Of a DNA stretch of 64,000 nt, positions 22,704 to 35,200 are shown piece after piece; position 1 is the first letter of the stretch, and every line of letters begins with the position of its first letter. This DNA comes from Spirogloea muscicola (Eukaryota; Streptophyta; Zygnematophyceae; Spirogloeales; Spirogloeaceae): positions 196,307 through 260,306 of the forward strand of contig WELB01000168.1 in assembly GCA_009602725.1 (NCBI GenBank), in the 5' to 3' direction. The position numbers and the translations under genes are program-made. A model generated the notes under the pieces. The model was given only the letters and a program-made list of their open reading frames with translations. It ran no database searches and was not told the origin of the DNA.

Positions 22704-25700
22704 GATTCCTCTGCTTGCTGGCACGCAGTGGTGCCGAGGGTACAATCACCGCGTTGAGAGCGACCAACGAGTCTGTGACAGGCACAGTGGCCTCAGCAGC
22801 CACGGCTCTGTACAGACTTGAGCTCAGCAGCTGCAGGCCTTCCGACCGCTTTCTGAATGTGGAGCTGGCCAGCACGGAGGCAGAAGGCCTGGCAGGCTCT
22901 GACCTTCTGCTGATGCTCAACCCAGAAAACAGCCTACCTCAAGCTGTTGTCATTGACAGCGGGGGAGTAGTCTTCAACGACGGCACAGTTGGGGACTACG
23001 CAGGTTGGCCATTGCTGCACTGATACAGAGCACCAACAGCTGCTGAGACGCTTGCTCTAGTCTGTCACTCTTCTTACACCAACTCATGCCTGCAAATGCC
23101 ACTGGTGGCAATGTTGCATTCTCCGCAGGCTACAAGGTGAGGCGAGCTTACCAGCAACTGGCGCTGAATCTCTCTTTGCATAGCAACAGCACCTGGTATG
23201 CAGGCGTTTTCAACTTTCCCTCGACCCCTGAGGCCAGTGATGCGTTTACAATCAGGGCCTGGTGTACAGGTGCAGCCCGGGACCTCTATGCTTCTGGTCG
23301 TTGAGGTTGCAGAGTGCAAGCATGTCAACTATTCTTTGCGTCACATGCATGCAGCAACAAGTGCGACTAGACCACACACTACGCAGAAAAGTGCACCACT
23401 GAGTGTGCAGCTAACTCTCACAACGATTGTTTTGGCTTGTCACATTGCAGCATCGCCAGCATGCCCTGCTATGTGCTCTCATCATGGGGTTTGCAGATCA
23501 GATGGCACTTGCTTGTGCAGCAGTGGATGGGCCGACATAGATTGTAATACAGGTATTGCCAATGCTCTGCAGTGCCACTCACTACTTTGCAGAGCAGACT
23601 GGAAAGATGTCATTAGGTTTGATGTTTCAAGGCATGTGCAATTGCCTGTTCATATCTTTAATTTGGAAGCTGCCATGTCATGTCGGGAGAGCCTCGCATG
23701 CCATGTTAGCCTGTTGAGGTTGCAGGCGGGCACTGGCGCTTACCAAGGAGATGATGATCTGCTGCTAAGCACATATCACGATCTTATGGATTGCAGAAGC
23801 AATGCCGTTGGGAGACCGACCATTGATTTGGCACTCTCTGCAACCAGGACTTTGGCTGTACTTTAAAGTGCAGGTAAGACAGGGAGTTCTCGGGAGTTCA
23901 CAATCAGTAGCTCATTCATAGGAGTAGTTTGTATGATGATGACATGACGCTGCTTAGTGCTATATCATGCTACAGTCTTTTGCACGTCCTTCATTTGCTC
24001 CTGAGGAGTTGCATAAATGAGTCTCTAAGTGGTCAAGGTGGTGAAATCTGTCATTGTAAGAGAGCAGAGAGGTGCTGGTTGTGTGCTTATTGAGCAGTAA
24101 TCGATGGTATTCTGAAGAGATGGTCTTCCTTTTCTGTTGGCCGACAGGTGCCTGAAAAGAATAGTACATTGCTTGTACAAATGAGACGCACCCGTGGCAG
24201 CACAATACTTTTCGTTCTTCCACTGGGTGAAGGTTTCGTCCCAAGTATGCTGCCTAACCAACATGGAGCTGTGTGCACTATACATGGCCCTAGCCAGAGC
24301 AAGTTGCTCACAGATTCACGGAGCTCCTGAGCTCCCATTTTGACCAGTTTTCTATCAGATTGATCACTGCACTCATTTATGAATGCAGTGATCAGTCCTT
24401 GCCAATATGACCAGACTTTTACCAAAGATGAGGCAGATTGTGTAGCATTATGGATCGACATGAGTCCCTGTTATGAAGTATACTTATCAGAGCTTGTGTG
24501 TTTTCCATAGATGGAGTTCCTACTCAGGAGGACTATGAGATGTTTGCTGATAAAGAAGCCTATCAGACACACGCAGACTATCACTACAGGTTGCTGACAA
24601 ATGTGGGTCCAGAAACATATATTGTGGGAGTCTTCAATACTGATCGTGACTTGAAAGAAGGTGCCAACTTCAGCATCACGGCAACTGTGTCTCCAGGTAT
24701 GCAGAAGAGTTGTAGTTCTGAGTGATGCATAATACTTCTTGTGTCATGGATGTACTCCCCAGCATGGTCAAAGTCATTCATGCACCATGAAGCATTAGCA
24801 GTGATTTTCCTCACTTTCAACAGCTCTCTTAGACTCTCTTGATCAGGCTCTCCTTTAGATTTGCTTTGACAGCGGTACTGTGGTCGAGAGAGGGGGTTTT
24901 GTGGGAATTACACTTTTGTTGTGAGTGGTGGTTGCATCCTCAACTACTTGAAAGTACACCTGGCTGACAACATGATGCTGTGTGTGAGCAGCGACAGGAT
25001 CTCCCCTTTGCCCCTTGGCGTGCTCAGCTCCAGCGGGTGTGTGTGTTGCGAGCAATCGTGAGAATGCTACTGCTTCCTGCATCTGTAGACCTCAATCCGG
25101 GGGTCGATTCTGCGAAGGAAGTAAGTTGTTGACCACAAGATTGTCAGCACATGACTGTCTTGTAGATCCACAGTATGATCGTTCTTGCCTCAGCATCCTT
25201 CGGAAGCATCTGTGCAATGTTGTGAGCTAATTCTGTAATCTGATGTTAACAATTTAATAAGCCCATGTAAAACCTGGTGTTTCCTGTGTCCTGCTGCAGA
25301 TCTGACACTGATGCAGCAGAAGTCCAAGGTGGAGGGCTCTGTGGCACCTGGCCAGTGGGCGTACTTCCAGCTGGGCCAGCAGGGCTCTGCATCCCTCAAG
25401 AACCTCGTCATCAAGTGAGGTCACAACTCTGTTGCCTGTATGCCTCCTCACCTTAAGGAGAAAGAAAGCTTGATCATATGCCTCATCTCCTTGGACTTCC
25501 TGGTTCTTGCCTGGTATTCTGATATAGTGCCGGGGTGCTCATGTATTCTGACAGGCTGACCAGGGATGGAGGCCAGGCAGTGCTCGTGGAAAAGCTGGGC
25601 AGATATCCGACCCTGGATGTGTACGATGAAATCCTGAAGCCAACTGCTCCGGTTGGCAGTAACTTGAGCATCTACACTTTGTATAGTGGGAGTGAGATAG

Positions 25701-27073
25701 ACAGCGGCACACATTACTACGGCTTGTACAACTTAGACTACACGGTCCATGATACTTGCCATTACATCCTGGAATTTACAGATTCCGGTATGATAGCTGC
25801 TATGGTCCTCCTACGTTTTGTTACCCTTGCTTTGAGCTGTCCTGACTCTAACATGCTTTAGGTATCATGTCCAGATTGTTGTAATGCAGCAAAATGCATC
25901 CTCTAGCCTTGTTGGTTCCATACGCAGCACCGCTTGCCTGCCAGCATTTGTTGGGCCCTTGTCACTCCCAACATGGCAAACTTGTCTGAGGCTTTCACCG
26001 CCGCCAATGCAGCTGGAACTGCGTCTGGTTTGAGCCCCTGGCTGGCAGTCGGGCTTGGAGCAGCTATATCTTTCCTGCTCTGTATCTGCACAACACTCTG
26101 CCGCAGGGCCATGTCGCACTCACGGCGCAGGGCTGCTAGAGCTGGCATCCCTCCATCCTTGGCAAGTCAAAGCTGACTTATGTCATACACCTCAAGGCCC
26201 TCCCATTGCCAATCTGCTGTGGTCCTTCGTCGATGCCGGGCTTGCTGACTCAATCCCTCTTCTGCAATGCTGACGTGCTCCTTCTTATTGCAGGCTGTAG
26301 CACAGCAGAACGTGCAGATGCGGCAAGATTTGCAGGGACAACCTCTGGACCCTGCTCTTATTGCCTCATTGCCTACATTGAGGTTCAGGGTTCGGCCTGT
26401 GGACAACAAAGAGGATGCCCAGTACGGCTCCAGACATATACCTTATGCATCTTGCTGCCCAGCAGACATGTCTTTTCATGTCACAAGGGAACCTGTGACA
26501 ACCCCACATTCAAAACAGCAAAGAACTGTCCCTTCCTTCTCCTGCTGTTGTTGATTGTGAGTAGCACAAGGACATGCAATTTAAGGTACTGCAGTAAGCT
26601 GAGCAGAGCCGCTTGTGAACTGCAGGTGTGCAGTGTGCCTTGGTGATTACCAAGCTGGGGAGCAACTGCGAATGCTACCTGTCTGTGGCCATGCCTTCCA
26701 CATTCAGTGCATTGATAGCTGGTTTCACAGCAACAGCACGTGCCCAATGTGCCGGGCCGTGCTCAATCTGACCCCCCCGGTGAACCCCCCAGCTGCAGTT
26801 CCCTCTCCCACACCTCTACCGCCCCAATTGGCAAATCCTCTGGAGCAGCCGCAGGCGCCTCCACGCTGGGCACCTCTGGAGGGCCTCTCCACAAGGCCAC
26901 GGAGGAGCGTAGGTGCGGCCATCCCACAGGCCAGTGACCACACCTCCAACCAAGCGGAAACGGTTGCCCCCGCCAGTCCAGAGACTGCATTAGAAGCAGT
27001 TGCTAGTCCACCTTTCAGAGTGGATGCTGTCCTAAACGTGGATGAATCAGGAAGGACAGAGCCCAGCGCTTGA
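22704..27073 (+). CDS. Membrane RING-H2 E3 ligase with EGF-like and PPC-like ectodomain (5' end unresolved)
   Basis: Twelve exons close in phase to about 700 residues: 22704-23003, 23129-23269, 23451-23552, 23797-23873, 24148-24244, 24511-24696, 24992-25120, 25300-25414, 25555-25787, 26013-26165, 26301-26421, 26626-27073. The ectodomain alternates beta-rich modules resembling bacterial pre-peptidase C-terminal domains (GQWAYFQL; TYIVGVFN; YYGLYNLD) with EGF-like Cys clusters (CPAMCSHHGVCRSDGTCLC; CPLACSAPAGVCVA). A single membrane helix (WLAVGLGAAISFLLCICTTL) is followed by basic residues. The cytosolic C-terminus has a complete RING-H2: CAVC, CGHAFHIQC, CPMC, then a Pro-rich tail. It probably ubiquitinates substrates from a membrane in response to an extracellular or lumenal ligand; ligand and substrate are unknown. 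The joint at 26165/26301 is the least certain. Confidence 0.8.
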
Positions 27074-27599
27074 GCTCTGACGACATTGCTTCGGTCATCT
27101 CCTGTTCCTGCAAAGACTAAGCACCACCAGTCTAGAGACTGGCGGTGTCAGCGTCTGCTCCACCTCTCCCAGCATGATGTTCTGCCTTATCAGTGCAGTA
27201 CTGATTCAGGGAACACGCACTTGCACGACTTACTCGATGCACTATAATAGGCCTGACTCAAGACTGAATTCCTGAGCCCAGATCGTAGGACAAGAATCCA
27301 ATTAGCTTGACGTGGCTTACTTCTCTCTTTACCTGGCAATAGCACCTTTGCTTGCCCGCATCTTGCGTACTTGTACTGCAATTACTGACATAGCTGGTAC
27401 AATCAGCGGCTCGGCTGTCTCTCCGTCCCGTCTCGCAAGTACCTACACCGTCAGCAATGCTTGCCAGCCAGTGGCTGGACTTGTGCAGCTCCGCAGGCTC
27501 GCAGTGGGCAGGCAAACGAGGGTAGTTCGAGCCTTGGTTGTCCATAGCCGTTGTCCCCTTGGGAAGCGCTTTCAACATCTTATTATCCCTCCTGCTTTT

Positions 27600-27960
27600 G
27601 CATTCCCATGGCTTACCGCCGCATGTAGAGTGTATTGGCTCGGCTTGACCTCCCATTCATTTCACGCGCATTGAGCGCCCTCTTTCATAGGGAGTGATCT
27701 CCCTCTAAGGAAGAATGAAAGTGGCTCTCCCGAAGGGGGCAAGGGCTGTGCACAGCCCTTGAAAGGAAAGTGGAGTGGGTATCGAGTCATGGAGGGCGTG
27801 AGTGGCCAAGTACAAGGTAAGCAGGAGGACAGATGTACATCACCTGCTGCTGAGCTGACCTGCTCAGAAACCACGAGCCAGCACATAGAGGTCGCTGACT
27901 GATGCCCATACCAGACGGCAATTTGACAAGCCTTTGTGCCAGCACCTAAAGCTCGACAGG
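27600..27960 (-). mobile_element. LINE-A tail with adjoining diverged 107-bp element
   Basis: The minus strand at 27900-27780 reads GTCGCTGACCTCTATGTGCTGG-type sequence (split here; the LINE-A terminal signature) and then the CAGCAGGTGATGTACATC tail. A diverged, inverted 107-bp element copy lies at about 27605-27665 (CCAATACAC, GAAATGAATGGGAGG on the minus strand). Confidence 0.5.
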
Positions 27961-28094
27961 GGACGGGGGCTGTGAAGTAACCACCAGCAGTGACGCAAGC
28001 GGTCCCGTTTCACAGCGCAGAAACAAGGTCAAGGTCCGAAGAGGCGCTAAACCATCAACACGACGTCTAGACGAAGCGGCAAGGTGGCTAAACC

Positions 28095-28285
28095 AACAGA
28101 TGGAAGTGCTCGGGCATTGAGGATAGGGGCTGGAAAAGCCAGCCCAGAAAGGAATGAACAGAGTACGAGAAGGGGGCCAGGGGAAGCGCTAAGAAGAACA
28201 AGCACACAAAGAAACAAAGCAGGTACGAATCACTCGGTAACCCCTGCTAAGCAGCCGCAGATCAGAGATTGCTGGGCTCCTGAAC
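28095..28285 (-). repeat. LINE-B 3' tail copy
   Basis: Nearly identical to 21130-21300, including AACAAGCACACAAAGAAAC. It ends at AGATTGCTGGGCTCC. Confidence 0.75.
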
Positions 28286-28359
28286 CAGCCCCGGCTGCAA
28301 ACGCGGCCCCCACGGGAGACATTAGAGTTACTGTGCCACCCCCCGCCCCTATTCCCCCC

Positions 28360-28360
<1 letters not shown>

Positions 28361-28403
<43 letters not shown>

Positions 28404-28405
28404 NC
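28361..28405 (+). repeat. (GGC)n microsatellite ending in an N
   Basis: About 14 uninterrupted GGC triplets and then an N at 28404. Like the other single N bases in the window it marks a point where the assembly joined across a triplet repeat. Confidence 0.8.
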
Positions 28406-28429
28406 CCGGAAGCGGGCGGGGTCCGTACT

Positions 28430-29388
28430 TTTACGTGGATGAAGAGGAATGCACATTATTCTCCATATGAGCTCATCTCGTGCACATCTAATAAGGTGGT
28501 CGGATCGTCATAGTGTAAACAGGTTGCTAGAATCGGCAAAGTAATGTTGGGCATCTGATTGCATTGTCCCTCCATCGCATCCTCTGGCCTATCGCGATTT
28601 GTACCCCTAGTGTGCCCTTGTACAAGCCTCTATGTGCTCCAACAAGCCCCTCTTATGACTCATGGACAGTGGAGCGGAGGCTATGGTTGCAGACTGTATC
28701 TGGGCCACCGTTAGCCGCCACGGCCAGGCGCGAAAACAGCACACCTCAGGACACGTTGGCCGCTCACACGCTTTGCCATGCCTTCGCCTCCAAGCTCAGC
28801 CTTCGCCTTCTGCAACCTTGACGTGGCTTGTTACAATGAGCTTGCGTTGCACCAAGACTCCTTGCTGCTATTGCTGCATGACCCCGGACACGAACTTCTA
28901 CGACCCTGTAAGGAGACAGCTGGTGCTGGTAGGAGGAGATCTGTCCTTGTGACCTCCCTCGAAGGGGGGCTTGGCTAGCGGCGACATAACTGCCTCGCCG
29001 TCGCCTCGCAGCTGTCAATGCAACCAAAGTCCAGGCTTTTAGGCAGGGCCGCCACTCACCTGTGGTTAGGAAAGGGCGTCCTTCTCCGCCCGCGTGCTCT
29101 GCATCTGGAATCCTACTCCTGTTGCAAACTCTGCTGCAAGTCAATCTGCTCCCTACAGTGCTGTGGCTCGCTTCCAAGCGTCCAGCGGTTGGACCCTCGC
29201 AGCGATAAGCCTCTTAAGTGAGCCGCTAAGTCATGAGTTGGCCATGCGCGGGCAGTATCACAGGCCCCGTCTGCGCGCTTGTTCTGTCATTGGGATCAGC
29301 GCATCGGTTGTACTTCGAGGACGTAGGTATAAGCATATTGTTCAACTGGGATTTTTCGGGCTACCGATTTCCAGCCTCCTCGCTCCAG
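28430..29388. other. Region upstream of SKIP C-terminus without recognisable exons
   Basis: I looked here for the SNW domain that should precede the SKIP C-terminus and did not find it on either strand. No repeat copy is obvious past 28430. Confidence 0.45.
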
Positions 29389-29971
29389 GGACCCTGCCGG
29401 CGCGGGCTCGCTGGCGGCCACGGGGCCTGCTGGGGCCGCCGCCATGGACACCGAGGACGACGGCCCGCGGCGGGGCGAGACGCGCGAGGAGCGGGAGGAG
29501 CGGCTGCAGCGCGAGGGCATCCGCGAGGACCGCAGGCGCGAGCGGGAGCGGGAGCGGCGGCTGGACGCCAAGGACGTGGCGGCGGGCAAGAAGAGCAAGC
29601 TGACGCGCGACCGGGACCGCGATGTAAGCGAGAAGGTGGCGCTGGGCATGGCCAACGTCGGCGGCGGCGGCGAGGCCATGTACGACCAGCGGCTGTTCAA
29701 CCAGGAGCAGGGCATGGAGTCGGGCTTTGCGGCGGACGATGCGTACAACGTGTACGACAAGGGCCTCTTCGCGCGCGAACGGCCTTCGCTTTCTGGCCTC
29801 GTCGGCAGTGTCAAGGGCGCCGCCGGTGGCGGCCGCGACAAGCCAGTGGAGTTCGAGAAGGATGCTGTGGAGGCCGATCCTTTCGGGCTTGACCAGTTCC
29901 TGACGGAGGTGAAGAAGGGCAAGAAGGCCATGGACAAGATCGGGTCCAGCGGCATCATGCGAGCTCTCTGA
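29389..29971 (+). pseudogene. SKIP: SKIP/SNW-domain splicing factor, C-terminal exon only
   Basis: A frame from an acceptor at 29388 (in-frame ATG at 29444) to the stop at 29971 gives the last 175 residues of SKIP/SNW1/Prp45. Landmarks are REDRRRERERERRLDAK, KLTRDRDRDVSEKVALG, MYDQRLFNQEQGMESGF, YNVYDKG and the plant-specific EADPFGLDQFLTEVKKGKKA. SKIP is a spliceosome and transcription cofactor of about 550-600 residues. The SNW domain and the helical region before this exon are absent from the upstream kilobase, and a LINE-B tail and an N sit at 28095-28404. Either the 5' exons were lost in assembly or this is a duplicated 3' fragment. The sequence shows no internal stop, so loss in assembly is as likely as true pseudogenisation. 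Confidence 0.75.
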
Positions 29972-30303
29972 TGGCACTTCGCTCTCTCGGAGTTGCAAGC
30001 AAAAGTGAGCCCAAACCACGAGTATTACATGGGGTGCCATATGATCATTGCCTTGCTCATTTGGTTTCATATACAGTACAAAAATTTGTCAAGATGCTGA
30101 CCCGTACTTTGATCTTCGCAGGCAGACTCAGCTCGGGGTGCAAGCAGGCACCTCACGCTTTTGCTATCGTGTGCTGCAGCGCCTGCTGTTACTATCTTAC
30201 AAGTCTTGTGGGGACTATCGGGAGGCTCAGGCTGCGACAAGATTTTTGAGATTCTATTATGTACAGTGTCCGCTTTAGGCCATGAAAGGACGCCTGTGCT
30301 GCC

Positions 30304-32131
30304 TCAGTATGCGAGGATGTGGGGATGTGCATCCCAAAAAGCTGATTTGATGATGTCGTCGTGCTTTATGGTCGTTCGCCACCGGGGTCTCGACACCAGG
30401 GGCGCCTTGGGTTCCTCGGGCGCTCCTTTGACTACCTCCTCCACCTGCATGGTGTGTTGCCTTGATGAGTGAGATCTTGAGCGCCGCACATGTATCAGAC
30501 CTTGCTCAAGGTGCTTGCGCATGTGAGTACAACGTGGCCTTCAATTCTGTACGCAGAAGACTGGTCAAGTCTTCTATAATTGCTGAGCTGGTTAAGCTGC
30601 AATTTGGGGTGGAAATGTGTTAGATGAAGTGCACGGTGTTAGATGAACCGCAAGGTGGTGAAGTCTATGAATTACACATACAATATTACGGAAGACCAAA
30701 GAGCCCTTCCGAAAGATGGCTGGCAAGGAGTTGTAATTAAGGCCAAACTGGCAGTAGAGGAGCTCGTTTTTGAAGTCAGCCTGTGTGCCCTGCAGTAGCG
30801 AATATGGTCTCAGGCAACTATATCAAGCACACAGTTGCCTCTATCACATCCTGCAAGATAGGCGCTTGACAAGCAGTCAGGCTGGCAACTGCCAAAAGCA
30901 CCAAGCAGGTACTGAGTAAGCACCTTGATGACCATCTGTGCCTCAGCATGCGTCTTGCCGGCCTTCACTAGCATCCAGAAGCACGTGTTGTACTGATTAT
31001 TTACGTGGCCTGAGTGTGCAGCAGCTCATACACACGAGTCAGGAGGCGTAATCAAAGGCCAAACCGTGACACGCATGATCAGCCACACAAGCCTTCCAGT
31101 CTTACCATCGCAAGAGCGAGATTCAATGGCACTGCAGATGCAAGAAGGGGAGGAGCGGGAGCCACCCACAATCCACCTGTCGCCAAGCGAGGTAGTCACG
31201 CAAGATACTGTCTGACGGGTAGCAGATGGCACGCCCGTCAAACGCCGGAGCGTACTGCAGCGGCACGTCGAAGAAGTTGGACCACCGCAAAACATACGTA
31301 GCCGCAAATAGCGACACAATCACTGACACCAGCTTGCTGCGAGCACGCCAGTCAAGCACACGACGTGGTAAGCACGTCTCCCTGCAGTTCTGCAGACCGT
31401 CTCTGCAGACCGCCGCACAGAGTACCCGGCGTCTGCAACTTTTGTTAGCTGCAGTGAGGTCTACAAGTCCCACTGAGGTGCTTGGCACAGTTTCGCAGTC
31501 TGCGATCCAACGACTTGGTAGCTCGCTGAGGAAGTTGGCGACGGCGTGGCAAGAAGGCGACAGGCCGGGGGGTCACGCACTGGACGGGGCTCTGCGAGCC
31601 CACCTCGCCCGCCGCTGGTACAGCTCGCTGGTCTTCCGCAGCACGAAGCTGCCGCGACACAGCACCGGCGAGAGGCACGGATGACTCGTCACACGCAGAG
31701 CCAGGCCATGGCGGAGCCCCGAGCAAATGACGAAGCTGCCGTGAGGCCCGAATGCGGAGGGCGGCGGCGCAGGCGCACCTGTACTCGTCGCTGACGCCGT
31801 AGGCGAAGACGACGTCCGGCTGGTCGTCCAGCACGGCGGCGGCGGCGGCGTTCATGAGGCGCAGAGCGCGCTCGTCGTTGGGCTTCTCGAACCCGTGCGC
31901 CTGCGAGAACCTGAGAGCAGGCCCGCCCCACCGTGGGCCCACAATGGCGCTGAGCGAGGGCGGCGGCGGCGGCGGCGGCGGCGACGGCGGCGGCGGGTGG
32001 CAATGGCGGCGGCGCGGCGGGGGCCACCTGGTGAAGGCGCGGCCGTCGAGGCGCAGGACGACCCAGGTGTGCGGCAGCAGCCGGTCGGCCTGCTCGAACC
32101 CGCGCACGTACTCGAAGCGGCTGTTGGCCAT
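30304..32131 (-). CDS. THG1: tRNA(His) guanylyltransferase
   Basis: Seven exons close in phase to 260 residues: 32131-32028, 31910-31779, 31648-31604, 31336-31170, 31009-30924, 30789-30682, 30444-30304. The protein starts [19 protein letters not shown]. The three metal-binding carboxylates are D29 (LRLDGRAF), D76 and E77 (VSDEYSF), the same positions as in human THG1. [23 protein letters not shown] and the [11 protein letters not shown] motif follow. The C-terminus [16 protein letters not shown] matches the family. It adds the essential G-1 residue to the 5' end of tRNA-His by 3'-5' nucleotide addition. It is divergent from TTLL12, with 149 bases between start codons. Confidence 0.93.
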
Positions 32132-32143
32132 GCCACCGCCGCC

Positions 32144-32174
<31 letters not shown>

Positions 32175-32280
32175 GAGGTGCGCTGCGACGGGCTGCCAGA
32201 GAAGCCGTGGTGGCTCTGGGCCCGTAAACCCCAAACCCTGGCAGGGCCGCCGCTGGCCGTAGTCCTCGCCGGGGCCCGCC

Positions 32281-35200
32281 ATGGCGGCGGCCGCCATGGA
32301 GCTGCCGGACTTCGTGCGCGTGCACCAGATGCCGCTGCTCGGTGCGTCGCCCGCGCCACGCTGCCATGGCGCTGCCCGCTCGGTCAGCTCGCTCGCTCGC
32401 GAGCTCCGGCCGCTCACGGCNCGCTGCTCGGTGCGTCGCCCGCGCCGCGCTGCCATGGCGCCGCGAGCTCAGTCATCTCGCTGGCTCGCGAGCTCCCGCC
32501 GCTCACGGCGCGCATGGCGGCGGGGCGAGCGCAGCGGCGGGCGTGCCCGAGGGCCTCCATGCGCGGCTCTTCGACAAGCTGCGGCGCGACGTGCTGGACG
32601 CCGGCGAGCGCTTCGTCGTCGAGCTCGTGCGCCCCGGCAGCGGCAGCCAGCGAGGTGTGTGCGCGTGCCGCAGCCAGGCCGCTCGGCCCCATGGCACCGC
32701 CGGCTGCGCTGACGTTGACACAATGACGGCGTGGCCGCAGGACGGCCACAGCGCCGGGTGGTGCTGGCGGGGCCGGCGGGCGACGGCTTGCCGGCGGAGT
32801 CGGACGTATTCCTGGTCGACCACGCCTGGTCCTTCCGCCTCGCCGACGCCCGCAAGCAGTTGCTGTGCCCCGAACGTAGATGGAGTCCCGATCGCGGCGC
32901 CGTCGTCCTGCCGCTGAGCCCCTGCTTGACACGGCGACCACGGGTCGACAACAGCTGGAGACAGCGACGGGCCTCGTGGAGCGCATGGCGGCGTTGATGG
33001 GCTGCAAGCAAGACGCAGCCATGGAGGAGGAGTGTGAAGAGGAGGAGGGAGGGGAAGAGAGGGGAAATCTACGAGCGGCGGATGGCGACGACAGCAGCGA
33101 GTGGCAGGGCAGTGCAGAAGCCGTGCTGGCTGCCGCGGAGGAGGCGGCCACGGCTGCCGGGGAGCCCGTCCGCTGGCTGGAGCTGGACGAGCTTGCCATC
33201 GATGACAGCCGGCTGGACGGGCTTGCACTGCACGCGCGCTTCCCAGTGGGTTGTGCGCTACCTGGTCATGCCTGCATTTTGATCTGTGACACATGTTGAG
33301 CTGTCCGTGCGAGCGGGACTCAGCTGAGACCTGCAGCAGCGGCGGTGGCGGGGGCGGCGGCGACGGATGGCAGGAGCTGGAGGGCCTCAGCCTGTGGGGC
33401 AACAGCCTGCAGTCCGTGGAGGCTGTCGTGGCGGCCGTGGCAGGCATGGCTGGCCTGCGCGCCCTGTGGCTCAACGCCAATCCCGTTGCAGTCAGATGGT
33501 AAGCCCGCATGCTTACCTGCTCAATGTAGCCGAGACTGTTGCCAAGCTCGGCTGACGTCCCATGCAACTGCAATCAACTAGATACTGATTTGAGGCCCTC
33601 CTCCAATGGCTCCTGATGCTGTGCCTTGTTGCTTCAGCGGTGCAGACTTGCAGCACAAAGTGCAGGCTGCGCTGCCGTTGTTGGAGCTGTACAACAGCAC
33701 CCTCACACCGGCATACACGCTCTGGGCCCTAAGCTTCTGTGACAAGGGAGGCGGCGACAGCACCAAGCAAGGCCCTCTTCTGGCATTGGACGTCGGGGAG
33801 CTCGACTTGTCAGACCGAGCTCTTCCCCTGCTCAAACCCGAGGTTGAAGCCGCGCCCAGATCCTGTCATTCTTGCTTCGAGTCCTAGACTAGCGGCAAAG
33901 GCTCCAGGGAGTGAGTGGACATTGTTGGAGCTGCGCAGGTCTTTAACTTGGAGCGGTTGCCACACCTGCGGTCGCTTCACCTCGAGGGGAACATGCTGTC
34001 AGCGCAGTCGATGGCAGATACTATAGCTGTGCTGCATTTCCTGGCTTCACTCGAGGACCTCCATGTAATGTATCCTGCCTCATCAATTTAGCCTCTCTGT
34101 GATCTGCACGCACGTTACTTGCACGCTAGTCTAGCTTGCTGAAGGCAAATGCAAGGTGTGAGACAAGTAACGCAATGCAAGGGAGGACGTTGTGCAAATT
34201 GAGGTCAGGGTATGTGCTTAGCTTTCACATTGTGCCAGTTTGTATTTGACTGGGCCTGCTAGGGCCTTGTTGCAGGTGGACGTGCCAGGCCCCTTGGGAC
34301 CGTCCGCGGCTGACATTGCCGAGTACCTGCCGGGCCTTCAGAAGGTCCTGTGACGTTTCTTGTGCACGGCCCATTGTGATGCACGTCAGTTGCACTAACA
34401 TTTGCAAGCCGTTTAAAATGTAGAGATTATTTTTCGATGTGTGGCATCTTAACAATCGAATTGCTGACTTGTGACGACGCTGCTTCGCACTGAGTTTCTG
34501 GCAATTGCCGCCCATGTCCAGCTGAATGGCGAGAGCACAGCACTGCTCAAGACCCCCGACTGGAGAAAGAAAGAGCAGCTCCACATCCACCCAAGGCTAC
34601 CACCAGTAGCCTCAACAGGAGGGCCTCCTCTTGTTGACGCTGTAATGGAGGGCCTCTGGCAGTACACCTGCACGTACCGCCTGGCTACTGACTTGGCACT
34701 GGACGAGACGCCGATATGGTGCGGCGCCAACTGCCTCGAGATCTCCGTCTGCCCTTGACTTTGTATCTAGTGGGCAAGTTAGGCCATGATATCACAAGCC
34801 CTCTCTCAATAGAGGAGCTGTGCAGGTGCACAGGTACGTGATGGACGAGTTTGGCTCGGCCTTCCGACACAGTAACAGCCCCAACTTCAAGTTCGCGCCG
34901 TTCATGTTCTTTCCTGACGGCACTCTCAAGTCAGCCATCAGGTACGTTGCACATGTTCTGTGCACCAGAAAGATATATGCAGAGTGATAATTACACAATT
35001 TACTGATTGTCTAAGTCCTGTACTATTTGCCTCGTCTTGCAGTTACTCGCTGGTCTGGCCTATCAAGAATGTTCAACCGCAAGAGGAGTGCACGCGTGAC
35101 TTTCTGCCAGGCGTTGGGGAGGAGGAGCAGCGCTCTGCACGCCTCACTGCCTGGTTCCACACCCCACCTGATGTCTTCCGTGAGGTGCAAACCTCCCAGC

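Noticed and set aside
27515-27540. GGTAGTTCGAGCC resembling a tRNA B box
   Set aside because: No matching A box, acceptor stem or anticodon arm could be built around it.
29341-29380. FNWDFSGYRFP peptide resembling SNWKNxKGYTIP of the SNW domain
   Set aside because: Only five positions agree and the following helical region is missing. I treat it as chance.
29296-29958. 220-codon minus-strand ORF with Ser/Arg/Leu-rich sequence
   Set aside because: Antisense to the SKIP C-terminal exon, whose plus-strand protein matches the family closely.
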